Below are positions 7,327 to 14,895 of a DNA stretch of 16,272 nt, in pieces; the first letter of the stretch is position 1; every line of letters starts with the position of its first letter. The position numbers and the translations under genes are program-made. The DNA is from an uncultured Asticcacaulis sp. Lineage in GTDB: Bacteria > Pseudomonadota > Alphaproteobacteria > Caulobacterales > Caulobacteraceae. The notes below the pieces were generated by a model. The model worked only from the letters and a program-made list of their open reading frames with translations, was not told the origin of the DNA and did no database searches. The stretch covers positions 1-16,272 of the forward strand of contig CAMLPZ010000063.1 in assembly GCA_946482045.1 (NCBI GenBank), written 5' to 3'.

Positions 7327-8028
7327 GTGTATCCCGTACCCCAGGTCTCAGAAGACATCATCCGCGCACAAGGCGCACTGATCGAACGTTTCGAATCCCA
7401 CATTAAGGCCAAGGACTTTCCCTGTGTCGGGGCGAAGTCTGCCTTGGCGCGGCGCCAAATGCAGTTCTTCGTCGCCGGCGATATCCGTTGCCCGCGCGAC
7501 GACACGGCCCTTTACGACGCCATCCGCGATTTCGCGTACGACTTCCAGCAGGCGCCCGAGCCGTTCCAGACCTTTATTGTTCTGTTTGACATGGCCGAAC
7601 GCTTAAGCGAGGAGGCCTTCGAGACGGCGCTGTGGAAACGCCTTGAAGCGCTGGAAGGCATCGATGCGGCGCGCGGCCAGCCCTACGATCCGCGCGTCAG
7701 TTCCGATCCCAATGATGCGACCTTTTCCTTGAGCTTCGGCGGTGAGGCCTTTTTCGTCGTCGGCCTGCACCCCGGCGCCAGCCGTGCCGCGCGCCGCTTT
7801 GAGGTGCCGGCCCTAGTTTTCAATGCTCACGACCAGTTCGAAACCCTGCGCAAGGACGGCCGCTACGATACCATGCGTGAAACGATCCTGAAGCGTGACG
7901 TAGCCTATTCCGGCTCGGTGAATCCCATGGTCGCCCGCCACGGCGAAGTTTCCGAAGCACGCCAGTATAGCGGGCGCATGGTCGGTGAGGATTGGCGGTG
8001 TCCGATGCGGCAAGTGCACCCATCTTAA
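7327..8028 (+). CDS. YqcI/YcgG family protein, GntA-like heme-dependent N-oxygenase
   Basis: From GTG 7327 the protein is 233 residues. It carries the family signatures FPCVGAKSAL, DPNDATFSLSFGG, FFVVGLHPGASRAARRFEVP, LVFNAHDQFE, and the C-terminal NPM...HGEVSEARQYSGR...WRCP. Some members (GntA of guanitoxin biosynthesis) hydroxylate a guanidine-type nitrogen using heme; most have no known substrate. GTG 7327 has AAAGGAAG (7312-7319) 7 nt upstream. The same frame is open back to GTG 7162 (ATG 7219 also possible), but neither has a ribosome site and that extension shows no family similarity. It is divergent from the DUF1989 gene, which suggests a shared pathway for a nitrogen-rich small molecule. 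That is inference. Confidence 0.78.
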   Translation: MYPVPQVSEDIIRAQGALIERFESHIKAKDFPCVGAKSALARRQMQFFVAGDIRCPRDDTALYDAIRDFAYDFQQAPEPFQTFIVLFDMAERLSEEAFETALWKRLEALEGIDAARGQPYDPRVSSDPNDATFSLSFGGEAFFVVGLHPGASRAARRFEVPALVFNAHDQFETLRKDGRYDTMRETILKRDVAYSGSVNPMVARHGEVSEARQYSGRMVGEDWRCPMRQVHPS

Positions 8029-8039
8029 CACCTTGTTCA
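8025..8039 (+). promoter_or_regulatory. Candidate CtrA box upstream of flhA
   Basis: TTAA (8025-8028), CACCTTG, TTCA (8036-8039), then C, matches TTAA-N7-TTAAC with one mismatch. It overlaps the stop codon of the upstream gene and lies about 90 bp before the flhA start. A GANTC site (GAATC, 8092-8096) lies between. Early flagellar genes including flhA are CtrA-controlled in Caulobacter. Confidence 0.4.
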
Positions 8040-8130
8040 CCACCTTCCGGGTAAATTTTGCCTAGCGATCCGTGCGTGGAAGCGTGCGTGAGAATCCTGT
8101 CATCTAGTGCGTTTTCCGGAGGCCGTTGAA

Positions 8131-10230
8131 GTGGCTGAGGCTGCGGCCGCGGGCAATGGGCCTGCCATCTCCTTTAATGACGTAATGGGCTGGCTGAAGC
8201 GCGGCGAAGTCGTGATGGCGCTCGGCGTCATCCTGATCATCGTCTTCCTGATCATTCCGATTCCGGCTGTGATGCTCGACGCGCTGCTATCGCTGTCGGT
8301 CACCTCGTCGATCCTGATCCTGATGACCGCCATCCTGATCAAGAAGCCGCTCGACTTCTCGGCCTTCCCGACCGTGCTGCTGGTCACCACCATGTTCCGC
8401 CTGTCGCTGAACGTGGCCTCGACCCGACTGATCCTCAGCCACGGCCATGAAGGCGAAGAGGCCGCCGGCGCCTTGATCAAGGCGTTCGGCCAGTTGCTCA
8501 TGCAGGGCAACTTCATCATCGGTATCGTGCTGTTCGCCATCTTTATCCTGATCAACTTCGTCGTCATCACCAAGGGTTCGGGCCGTATCGCCGAAGTCGC
8601 CGCGCGCTTCACCCTCGATTCGATGCCGGGCAAACAGATGGCGATCGACGCCGACCTGTCGTCGGGTTTGATCGACCAGGAAGAGGCCAAGAAGCGCCGC
8701 AAGGAGGTCGAACAGGAATCGGGCTTCTTCGGCGCTATGGACGGTGCGTCCAAGTTCGTGCGCGGCGATGCCGTCGCCGGCCTCATCATCACCGCCATCA
8801 ATATCGTTGGCGGCATCCTGATCGGCATGTTCAGCCACCAGCTGCCTATTGGTGAAGCGGCGCAGAACTACATCGCCCTGACCGTCGGTGACGGCCTGGT
8901 CACCCAGATCCCCGCCCTGATCATCTCGCTGGCCGCTGGTTTCCTGGTGTCGAAGGCCGGCGTCGACGGTTCGGCCGACAAGGCGCTGGTCGCACAGCTC
9001 GCGACGAACCCGGTGGCATTGGGCATGGTATCGGCGGCATCGGGTGTGCTGGGCCTTATCCCGGGCATGCCGATCCTGCCCTTTGCGGCGGTGGCACTGG
9101 GTTCAGGATTTCTGGCCTACAAGATAGGGACCAAGCCCAAGGCCCCCACCCCAGAAGAGATCGAGGCCATCCAGCAGCAGAACCTGCCGCCTGAGGAAGA
9201 GCCGATCTCGGCGGCCCTGGCCATAGACGACGTTAAGATGGAACTGGGCCTGGGACTTCTCGGGCTTATCAACGACCTCGACGGCAGGAAGCTGACCGAT
9301 CAGATCAAGGCCCTGCGCCGGACGCTGGCCCAGGAATACGGCTTCATCATGCCGTCGGTGCGGATTCTGGACAATATGCGCCTGCCGAACCAAGGCTACT
9401 GCCTGCGCATCAAGGAAATGGAAGCGGGTTCGGGCGAGGTGCGCATCGGCCAACTGATGGCCATGGACCCGTCGGGCCGCCAGGTCGAACTGCCCGGTGA
9501 GCACATGAAGGAGCCGGCGTTCGGCCTGCCGGCAACCTGGATCGACCAGAATTTGCGCGAGGAAGCGACCTTCCTGGGATACACCATTGTCGATCCGGCG
9601 ACCGTCATCACCACGCACCTGACTGAAATCCTCAAGGACAACATGGCCGACCTGCTGTCCTATGCCGAGCTGACGAAGCTGTTGCGCGACCTGCCGGCCG
9701 AACAGAAAAAGCTAGCCGACGACTTGATCCCGAGCGTCGTCACGACCGCGACGGTCCAGCGTGTGCTTCAGGCGCTGCTGAAGGAGCGTGTGTCGATCCG
9801 CGACCTGCCGGCCATCCTCGAAGCCCTGGGCGAAGCGGCGGGGCACACCAAGTCGATCACCAACATGGTCGAACATGTCCGCTCGCGCCTGGCGCGTCAG
9901 CTGTGCTGGCAGAACCGGTCAGAAGACGGTTCGCTGCCGATCGTCACTCTGTCGCACGATTGGGAAAACGCCTTTGCCTCGTCGCTGGTGGGGCAGGGCG
10001 AAGACCGTCAGTTGACCATGGCGCCATCGGCCCTGCAGGAATTCATTCGCACCGTGCGCGACACCTTCGAGCGCGTGTCGATGACGGGCGAGGTCGCGGT
10101 GCTCCTGACCTCGCCGAACATCCGCCCCTATGTGCGGTCGATCGTTGAGCGTTTCCGCGCCAATACGGTAGTGATGAGCCAGAACGAGATCCACCCGAAG
10201 GTTCGCTTGAAGACGGTCGGGCAGGTATAG
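8131..10230 (+). CDS. flhA: FlhA, flagellar export gate protein
   Basis: From GTG 8131 the protein is 699 residues, the usual FlhA length. About eight membrane segments fill the first 320 residues, including the FHIPEP-family region around FRLSLNVASTRLILS (R90 region) and the charged cytoplasmic loop with GRIAEVAARFTLDSMPGKQM. A large cytoplasmic domain follows, with IGQLMAMDPSG and ending VVMSQNEIHPKVRLKTVGQV. FlhA forms the nonameric ring of the export gate inside the MS ring and receives substrate-chaperone complexes. The start is decided by GGAGG (8118-8122), 8 nt before GTG 8131; an in-frame GTG at 8107 has no ribosome site. A terminator follows at 10298-10325. Confidence 0.96.
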   Translation: MAEAAAAGNGPAISFNDVMGWLKRGEVVMALGVILIIVFLIIPIPAVMLDALLSLSVTSSILILMTAILIKKPLDFSAFPTVLLVTTMFRLSLNVASTRLILSHGHEGEEAAGALIKAFGQLLMQGNFIIGIVLFAIFILINFVVITKGSGRIAEVAARFTLDSMPGKQMAIDADLSSGLIDQEEAKKRRKEVEQESGFFGAMDGASKFVRGDAVAGLIITAINIVGGILIGMFSHQLPIGEAAQNYIALTVGDGLVTQIPALIISLAAGFLVSKAGVDGSADKALVAQLATNPVALGMVSAASGVLGLIPGMPILPFAAVALGSGFLAYKIGTKPKAPTPEEIEAIQQQNLPPEEEPISAALAIDDVKMELGLGLLGLINDLDGRKLTDQIKALRRTLAQEYGFIMPSVRILDNMRLPNQGYCLRIKEMEAGSGEVRIGQLMAMDPSGRQVELPGEHMKEPAFGLPATWIDQNLREEATFLGYTIVDPATVITTHLTEILKDNMADLLSYAELTKLLRDLPAEQKKLADDLIPSVVTTATVQRVLQALLKERVSIRDLPAILEALGEAAGHTKSITNMVEHVRSRLARQLCWQNRSEDGSLPIVTLSHDWENAFASSLVGQGEDRQLTMAPSALQEFIRTVRDTFERVSMTGEVAVLLTSPNIRPYVRSIVERFRANTVVMSQNEIHPKVRLKTVGQV

Positions 10231-10297
10231 AACATGTCCTGGCGAAGTGGGGAAACCTCTGCGCTTGACATTTTTGCGTCAAAGTCCCTTTTGAACG

Positions 10298-10325
10298 AAA
10301 ACAGACGGTGACCGTTCGTTTTTTT
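10298..10325 (+). terminator. Intrinsic terminator after flhA
   Basis: AAAACAGACGG (from 10298) pairs with CCGTTCGTTTT around a TGA loop, with an A-C mismatch and a G-T pair in mid-stem. The 3' arm runs into seven T residues (10319-10325). It lies 68 nt after the flhA stop and before the DUF4282 gene. Confidence 0.7.
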
Positions 10326-10377
10326 GGCGCAATTGGGTGTATAGTGCGCTCCGCGACACGACCAGGTTAGGGATATT

Positions 10378-10971
10378 ATGAGCAAGATTATCCGTCAGGC
10401 ATTCGGCAGCACCCGCCCATCGGACATCACGCGCACGCTTCTGACCTTTGACCGGCTGACGGCGCGCCCGATTGTCCATATCGTCTACTGGCTGGGCCTG
10501 GGCCTGTTTTTCATCGCCGCCATGGGTTTCCTGGGCGTTGCCGTGGGATCGGCGATCAAGGACAGCACAGTGTGGGGCGCATTACTGGCGTTCGGCGTGC
10601 TAATCGTCAGCTGGCTGATGGTCCTGATCGGCGTCATGCTTTGGCGCGCCTTTTGCGAATTTTACATGGCGGTCTTGAGCATCGCCGACGACCTGCGCGT
10701 ACTTCGCCAGTACCAGGAAAAACTCGAAGTCGGTCCTACGCAGGCACAACCCAAGCCGGACTACCACGCGGCGTCTCAGAGTGCAGCCTACCACGCAACG
10801 CCGCAATCTGCGCCCCAGGCGGCGCCTACAGTTCAGACGGCATCGTCTCGGCCGGATCCGCTGCGTTTCGATGTGCCGTCTTCAGAGCCGCCGGCCACCG
10901 TCGAGCCGGAGACCGGCAATATCCTGGAAGATCCCTTCTTTCGCCCGCGCTTCGGCAAGGCCGAGCAGTAA
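10378..10971 (+). CDS. DUF4282 domain membrane protein
   Basis: The 197-residue protein has two membrane helices (about residues 31-57 and 65-89). The pattern LLTFDRLTARPIVHIVYWLG, then LWRAFCEFYMAVLSIADDLR, is typical of DUF4282. The C-terminal half is Pro/Gln/Ala-rich and probably disordered, with the near-repeat YHAASQSA / YHATPQSA and an ending DPFFRPRF that may be a binding motif. Its function is unknown. AGGG lies about 5-8 nt before ATG 10378. It follows the flhA terminator, so it probably has its own promoter; TATAGT (10340-10345) is a -10-like sequence without a good -35. Its stop is one nucleotide from the stop of the convergent xylanase gene. Confidence 0.82.
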   Translation: MSKIIRQAFGSTRPSDITRTLLTFDRLTARPIVHIVYWLGLGLFFIAAMGFLGVAVGSAIKDSTVWGALLAFGVLIVSWLMVLIGVMLWRAFCEFYMAVLSIADDLRVLRQYQEKLEVGPTQAQPKPDYHAASQSAAYHATPQSAPQAAPTVQTASSRPDPLRFDVPSSEPPATVEPETGNILEDPFFRPRFGKAEQ

Positions 10972-10972
10972 A

Positions 10973-12016
10973 TTATGCCAATATCTTAGCCAGGGCCGCC
11001 GTCAACGGTTTTGGCCGGCCCAGCTTGTCGAACAGCAGGGGTTCGTCGCGGCCATTGGTCTCGCGCGGCGCATTGATCCATGAATCGGAATCGCGCAAGC
11101 CCCAGAAGGTCAGGCCGTACTGCTGATTTGCCGGGATTGACTTGTAGGCAGTGACAATCTCCTCCAGCGCGCGGATCTGGTCGAGGCGCGGTTCGGCCAT
11201 GCTGCCGAACTTGTAGTCCGAAATGGCGATATCGACTTCGGAGACATGAACCTGCAGACCCATCGAGGTGATATCGCGGATGGCCTCGGTAATCATTCCG
11301 GGTTTGATGTCGGCCGAAATGTGCGTCTGGGTGCCGATACCGGTGATCGGCGCACCGGACTTCAAGAGGGTTTCGACCAGCTTCAGCAGGGTCTTGCGCT
11401 TCACCGGCCGGTGTTCGAGGTGGTACTCGTTGACGAACAGCACGGCGTCGGGATCGGCCTCACGGGCGGCGGCGAAGGCCAGGCCGATATAGTCGTCGCC
11501 CAGAACCTGACGCCACAGGCAGTCGCGTAAGCCATCGCCTTCGAACAGAATAGGTTCGTTGACGACGTCCCAGCCGGTGGCGATGCCGCGATAGCGCGTC
11601 ATAACCGCCTTGATATAATCGGCATAGAAGGCCAGGAAGGCGTCGCGATTGCCTTTAAGCTTCTGGAACGGCTCGCCATCCTGTTCGTACCAGACCAGTG
11701 TATGGCCATGGATTTTCATGCCGTTATCGCGGGCAAACCTGGCCAGTCGATCACCGCGGTCGAATTGCAGGGTGCCGTCGGGCTTCAGCACATATTCCAT
11801 CTTGCTTTCCCACTCGGCCGTCAGGCGCGAAAAGTGGGTGGTCGCAAGCTTCGTCCATTCGGGGTCGTCAAGCTGGAGGTCGCGCACGGCCACACCGAGC
11901 GGCGAGGCCAGCAGCGACTTCAGCGGCGGGATGGAGATATAGTCCTGTTTTGCACAGGCCGGGGCGGCGAAGAGCGCGCAAGCGCCCGCGATCAGGTTCC
12001 GCCGTGAGACCAGCAT
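10973..12016 (-). CDS. GH10 endo-1,4-beta-xylanase, exported
   Basis: From ATG 12016 the protein is 347 residues. It starts with a signal peptide containing a twin-arginine-like motif (MLVSRRNLIAG) and ending near APACA, so export by Tat or Sec is likely. The rest is a glycoside hydrolase family 10 barrel: HGHTLVWYEQ, WDVVNEP with acid/base E154, TGIGTQTHI, HVSEVDIAI with nucleophile E260, and TFWGLRDSDSW. Such enzymes cut beta-1,4-xylan in the periplasm or outside the cell. A longer frame to 12091 overlaps fliJ and lacks a signal peptide. The gene starts 7 nt after fliJ without an obvious ribosome site, so coupling to the fliIJ transcript is likely. No other xylan genes are visible here. Confidence 0.93.
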   Translation of the reverse strand: MLVSRRNLIAGACALFAAPACAKQDYISIPPLKSLLASPLGVAVRDLQLDDPEWTKLATTHFSRLTAEWESKMEYVLKPDGTLQFDRGDRLARFARDNGMKIHGHTLVWYEQDGEPFQKLKGNRDAFLAFYADYIKAVMTRYRGIATGWDVVNEPILFEGDGLRDCLWRQVLGDDYIGLAFAAAREADPDAVLFVNEYHLEHRPVKRKTLLKLVETLLKSGAPITGIGTQTHISADIKPGMITEAIRDITSMGLQVHVSEVDIAISDYKFGSMAEPRLDQIRALEEIVTAYKSIPANQQYGLTFWGLRDSDSWINAPRETNGRDEPLLFDKLGRPKPLTAALAKILA

Positions 12017-12023
12017 GCTTAAC

Positions 12024-12458
12024 TCAGGCGCGACGCTGGACCTTGGCGGCATTGCCGGCGATGCGGAGCGCCGCTTCGTCAAGCATGGCATCCTCGACGC
12101 GCTTGGCGGCGGCGGCCTGCTTGAGCTTGGTCACTTCGGCGACGTGCTCGAACTTCTTGAGGTCTTCGAAGGCGGTGCTCAACGCGTCACGGACACCGGC
12201 TTCTTCCTGGGAGATCAGGTCCAGTTCTGCGACGGCGGTGTCGCGGCGGAATTTGTAGCCGTGCTTGTAGGCCGAAAGGCCGTGTGCCAGCGTGGCATCC
12301 TGGGAGGCGCGAACGCATTCCAGTTCGAACTCGGCGTCGAGTGTCGCGACGCGCATTTCGACATGGGTGCGGCGGGTGACGACTTCGGCGAGGCGTTTCT
12401 GCAGGGTTTCGACTTCGAACGTAGACAGACGGATGAGAGACTTAGCCCACTTGGTCAT
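12024..12458 (-). CDS. fliJ: FliJ, flagellar export chaperone/ATPase stalk
   Basis: From ATG 12458 the protein is 144 residues, almost entirely Lys/Glu/Ala-rich helix expected to form an antiparallel coiled coil. The start MTKWAKSLIRLSTFEVETLQ resembles caulobacterial FliJ. FliJ inserts into the FliI hexamer like the gamma stalk of F-ATPase and contacts FlhA. AAGGG lies 7 nt upstream on the minus strand and decides this start; a GTG five codons earlier has no ribosome site. It follows fliI by 69 nt, and a GH10 xylanase follows 7 nt later. FliJ is poorly conserved, so part of the confidence comes from the position after fliI. Confidence 0.88.
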   Translation of the reverse strand: MTKWAKSLIRLSTFEVETLQKRLAEVVTRRTHVEMRVATLDAEFELECVRASQDATLAHGLSAYKHGYKFRRDTAVAELDLISQEEAGVRDALSTAFEDLKKFEHVAEVTKLKQAAAAKRVEDAMLDEAALRIAGNAAKVQRRA

Positions 12459-12488
12459 TTCGCTACCCTTCACTTTTTGCGCAACATG

Positions 12489-12507
12489 CCGAATGCTCTA
12501 CATTCGG
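12489..12507 (-). other. Intercistronic hairpin between fliI and fliJ
   Basis: CCGAATG (12489-12495) and CATTCGG (12501-12507) form a perfect 7-bp stem with a 5-nt loop, in the 69-nt gap between fliI and fliJ. There is no T tract, so RNA processing, stability or partial attenuation are more likely than full termination. Confidence 0.5.
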
Positions 12508-12527
12508 AACATCGTTAATCCTGGCGA

Positions 12528-13859
12528 TCAGGACTGGCTTAAAATTTGACCCAAAAGTGTAAAGGACTCGTCAAGAGGTGTGTATTCATCCTTACCCTGG
12601 CGCAGGAAATCTTCGACGGCAGGGTTAAGGATTATGGCGCGGTCAACGTCGGGATCGGCGCCCTGGCGATAGGCGCCGATGCGGATCAGCTCTTCCATAT
12701 TGGTATAGCTTGATAGCACCTTGCGCGCCTGCCGGACGATCTCGCGTTCGGGGATGGTCTGGCAGTCGGGCATGGTCCGGCTGATGCTTTTGAGCACATC
12801 GATCGCGGGGAAGCGGCCACGTTCAGCGATACCCCGGCTCATGACGATGTGGCCGTCGAGGATACCGCGCACGGCGTCAGCGATCGGCTCATTGTGGTCG
12901 TCGCCATCGACCAGCACGGTGAACAGGCCGGTGATCGGTCCGGTGCGCGAGCCGTCGGCCAGAATAGGGCCGGGGCCGGCGCGCTCCAGAAGCTTGGGCA
13001 GTTCGGCGAAACAGGTGGGGGTATAGCCCTTGGTCGTCGGCGGTTCGCCGGTCGCCAACCCGATCTCGCGCTGGGCCATGGCGAAGCGTGTCACAGAGTC
13101 CATCAGGCACAGGACTTCGAGGCCCTGGTCGCGCAGATATTCGGATAGGGCCAGCGTCATATAGGCCGCCTGGCGGCGTTTCAGCGCCGGCTCGTCGGAG
13201 GTCGCGACGACGACGATGGCGCGCCTGAGGCCTTCGGGGCCAAGGGTTTCTTCAATGAATTCGCGCACTTCGCGGCCGCGTTCGCCGATCAGGCCGACGA
13301 CGACCGCATCGCAGGTGGCTTCCCGCGCCAGCATGGAGAGAAGGACGGACTTGCCGACGCCGGAACCGGCGAAGACGCCCAGGCGCTGACCGCGGCAGCA
13401 GGTCGTGAAGACGTCCATGGCGCGGACGCCGAGATTGAGGCGCTCGCCGACCTTCTGGCGCGAATGGGCCGATGGCGGCGAGGCTTTGAGAAGATAGCCC
13501 TCCGGCCCCTGTGGCAAGGGGCCCAAACCGTCGATGGGATTGCCGAAGCTGTCGACGATGCGCCCGAGCCAGGTGGTGGTCGGGTGGACCTTGGCGCCTT
13601 CGGAGGAGATGCGGATTTCTGCGCCCGGCGTGATGCCTTCGACCGGACCGAAGGGCATCATCAGCGCCCGGTCTTCGCGGAAGCCGACGACTTCGACGGG
13701 CAGGGGCACATCGTGGCGGCGGATGATTTCGCAGCGCGCCCCGACTTGCATGTAGCTGAGGCCGCCCTTGGCTTCGATCAGCAGGCCATTGACCACGGCG
13801 ACCCGACCGAAGACGCGCATCGGGTCGATATTGCGGGCGAGGTGCACCAGTTGTTCCAT
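12528..13859 (-). CDS. fliI: FliI, flagellar export ATPase
   Basis: The 443-residue protein is a full-length FliI of the F1-beta-like ATPase family. It has an N-terminal beta barrel, Walker A GSGVGKS at 165-171 (K170), [13 protein letters not shown] after it, the Walker B aspartate D254 in [18 protein letters not shown], and [18 protein letters not shown]. FliI forms a hexamer under the export gate and drives unloading of substrates with FliJ and FliH/FlbE. The ATG at 13857-13859 has no ribosome site; TTAA-N6-TTAA lies 26-39 nt upstream, so a leaderless transcript is possible. fliJ and a xylanase gene follow on the same strand. Confidence 0.96.
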   Translation of the reverse strand: MEQLVHLARNIDPMRVFGRVAVVNGLLIEAKGGLSYMQVGARCEIIRRHDVPLPVEVVGFREDRALMMPFGPVEGITPGAEIRISSEGAKVHPTTTWLGRIVDSFGNPIDGLGPLPQGPEGYLLKASPPSAHSRQKVGERLNLGVRAMDVFTTCCRGQRLGVFAGSGVGKSVLLSMLAREATCDAVVVGLIGERGREVREFIEETLGPEGLRRAIVVVATSDEPALKRRQAAYMTLALSEYLRDQGLEVLCLMDSVTRFAMAQREIGLATGEPPTTKGYTPTCFAELPKLLERAGPGPILADGSRTGPITGLFTVLVDGDDHNEPIADAVRGILDGHIVMSRGIAERGRFPAIDVLKSISRTMPDCQTIPEREIVRQARKVLSSYTNMEELIRIGAYRQGADPDVDRAIILNPAVEDFLRQGKDEYTPLDESFTLLGQILSQS

Positions 13860-13884
13860 GGAAGACAGTATGGTGAACGACGGC

Positions 13885-13898
13885 TTAAGATTCGTTAA
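13885..13898 (-). promoter_or_regulatory. Candidate fliI promoter motif (TTAA-N6-TTAA with a GANTC site)
   Basis: Read on the minus strand this is TTAACGAATCTTAA: two TTAA half-sites 6 bases apart with GAATC, a CcrM target (13889-13893), between them. It lies 26-39 nt before the fliI ATG. The canonical CtrA spacing is 7, so binding by CtrA is a hypothesis. Confidence 0.45.
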
Positions 13899-14180
13899 CA
13901 GGGCGCCGTTTCTCCTCCCTGTCGCGAAACCACGTGAGGTGGCGTCGAGGGAATAAATGCTAGTCCGTAATCCTGCGGGCTAAAGAGCCACCCGAACGCA
14001 TCGCCGCGAACATATAAGCCACCGCGGCCGGCAAAGGGGGCAAAGTCTATGGGCCGCGTGACAGGGTGAGCTCGGCTGCGCTGCGTAGTGCGCTGAACTT
14101 CCATAGTCAGAAGATCGGCGGTAGTGTGAGTTCTTGGGCCAAATGACCGACGATGACGCGCTATGGATTGAAAGAAAGCC
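13899..14180. other. Non-coding stretch upstream of fliI
   Basis: Together with 13860-13898 these are about 320 bases without a gene I can support. An open frame on the minus strand (13895-14182, 95 codons) runs through it but covers the fliI promoter motif, lacks a ribosome site and resembles no family I know. Confidence 0.5.
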
Positions 14181-14447
14181 ATGAAGAAACCCTATTCACG
14201 TATACGCAGTGATCTTGCTCATCTGATCGCCGGGAAGGCGGGTGATGAGATGACGATCGAGCAGAGGTTCTGGGACAGCTACAACTGGGACCGGGGGGAA
14301 TATGGTCCCGGAGTTGAAGGCTGCATTTCAGCTTACCGATGGGAATTGGAATACAGTTTTAATATGGGTGACGAAGACCTCCAGATCAGCCGGAACCTCG
14401 ACAATTCCATACTTCTTCGGCGCCTAATCCCGGTACGGCCGGAATGA
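14181..14447 (+). CDS. Small hypothetical protein
   Basis: The 88-residue product starts MKKPYSRIRSDLAHLIAGKA and contains IEQRFWDSYNWDRGEYGPG, an aromatic- and acid-rich soluble-looking stretch. I recognise no family. The start ATG 14181 has only a weak purine-rich run (GAAAGAAAG) upstream. Codon third positions are less GC-biased than in the flagellar genes. It stands alone in a gene-poor region, so it may be a genuine orphan gene brought in by transfer, a fragment, or not a gene. Confidence 0.4.
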   Translation: MKKPYSRIRSDLAHLIAGKAGDEMTIEQRFWDSYNWDRGEYGPGVEGCISAYRWELEYSFNMGDEDLQISRNLDNSILLRRLIPVRPE

Positions 14448-14744
14448 TACTGGGCTATGCCTACTCGCCGTGTGCTTTGCCGCTGTCGCTTGGTCAGTGA
14501 TCGGCAACGGCCGAAGATAAGCGCGGTGGTGACGCCTTCATCGCGGCGCCATACCAATCGTGTATGCTTGGTCTGATCTTCGGCCGTCCAGCCGCACCTA
14601 TCATTTAGATTGGGATAGTCCTGTGGGTAAGGCTATCCAATGGTGTCCAACACGAAGGCATGTGTTGCGCAAGAATACGGTTTTCCGTAATCTAGGGAAA
14701 TCGGCGGGTCTTGACCTCCCGCCGACAGAGCCTCAATGCTTCCC
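14448..14744. other. Gene-poor stretch, nothing recognised
   Basis: About 300 bases between two small ORFs. Short frames exist (for example a 62-codon frame from 14560 on the plus strand), but none has a ribosome site or a recognisable domain. I see no RNA gene or mobile-element end. Confidence 0.4.
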
Positions 14745-14873
14745 CTAAAGGATGCGCTGAAGTATCTCGATGCAACTCAGGGCCACGCTAAGGGACTGCA
14801 ATCCAAAGTACGTGGCCCTGAGGGCTTCTGCGATAGTCCGCCAGTCCGGTGGGTCGTGATCTCGGTTTTTCAT
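14745..14873 (-). CDS. Small hypothetical ORF (42 residues) with a strong ribosome site
   Basis: From ATG 14871-14873 to TAG at 14745-14747 this encodes 42 residues, MKNRDHDPPDWRTIAEALRA followed by a more hydrophobic half. AAGGAG lies 10 nt upstream on the minus strand. Two short stem-loops (14896-14937) would lie in its leader. Inside the ORF, CTCAGGGCCACG (14776-14787) and CGTGGCCCTGAG (14811-14822) form a 12-bp perfect inverted repeat. No family is recognised. It could be a small protein, possibly a toxin/antitoxin-like or phage peptide, or a structured RNA. Confidence 0.4.
   Translation of the reverse strand: MKNRDHDPPDWRTIAEALRATYFGLQSLSVALSCIEILQRIL
14776..14822. repeat. 12-bp perfect inverted repeat
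   Basis: CTCAGGGCCACG (14776-14787) and its exact reverse complement (14811-14822) are separated by 23 nt. The pair lies within the 42-residue minus-strand ORF. It could fold into a long hairpin in RNA from either strand. Confidence 0.6.
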
Positions 14874-14895
14874 ACCGATCGATCTCCTTCTTAAT

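Noticed and set aside
8107..8130. GTG 8107 as the start of flhA
   Set aside because: The GGAGG at 8118-8122 lies inside this extension and is correctly spaced for GTG 8131, so the upstream codon is unlikely to be used.
10265..10293. TTGACA as a -35 element upstream of the DUF4282 gene
   Set aside because: At 17-bp spacing the -10 position reads CTTTTG, and the terminator after flhA would stop the transcript.
13895..14182. 95-codon open frame on the minus strand
   Set aside because: It covers the fliI promoter motif, has no ribosome site, and its product resembles no known family. Its ATG overlaps the plus-strand ATG 14181 simply because CATG is palindromic.
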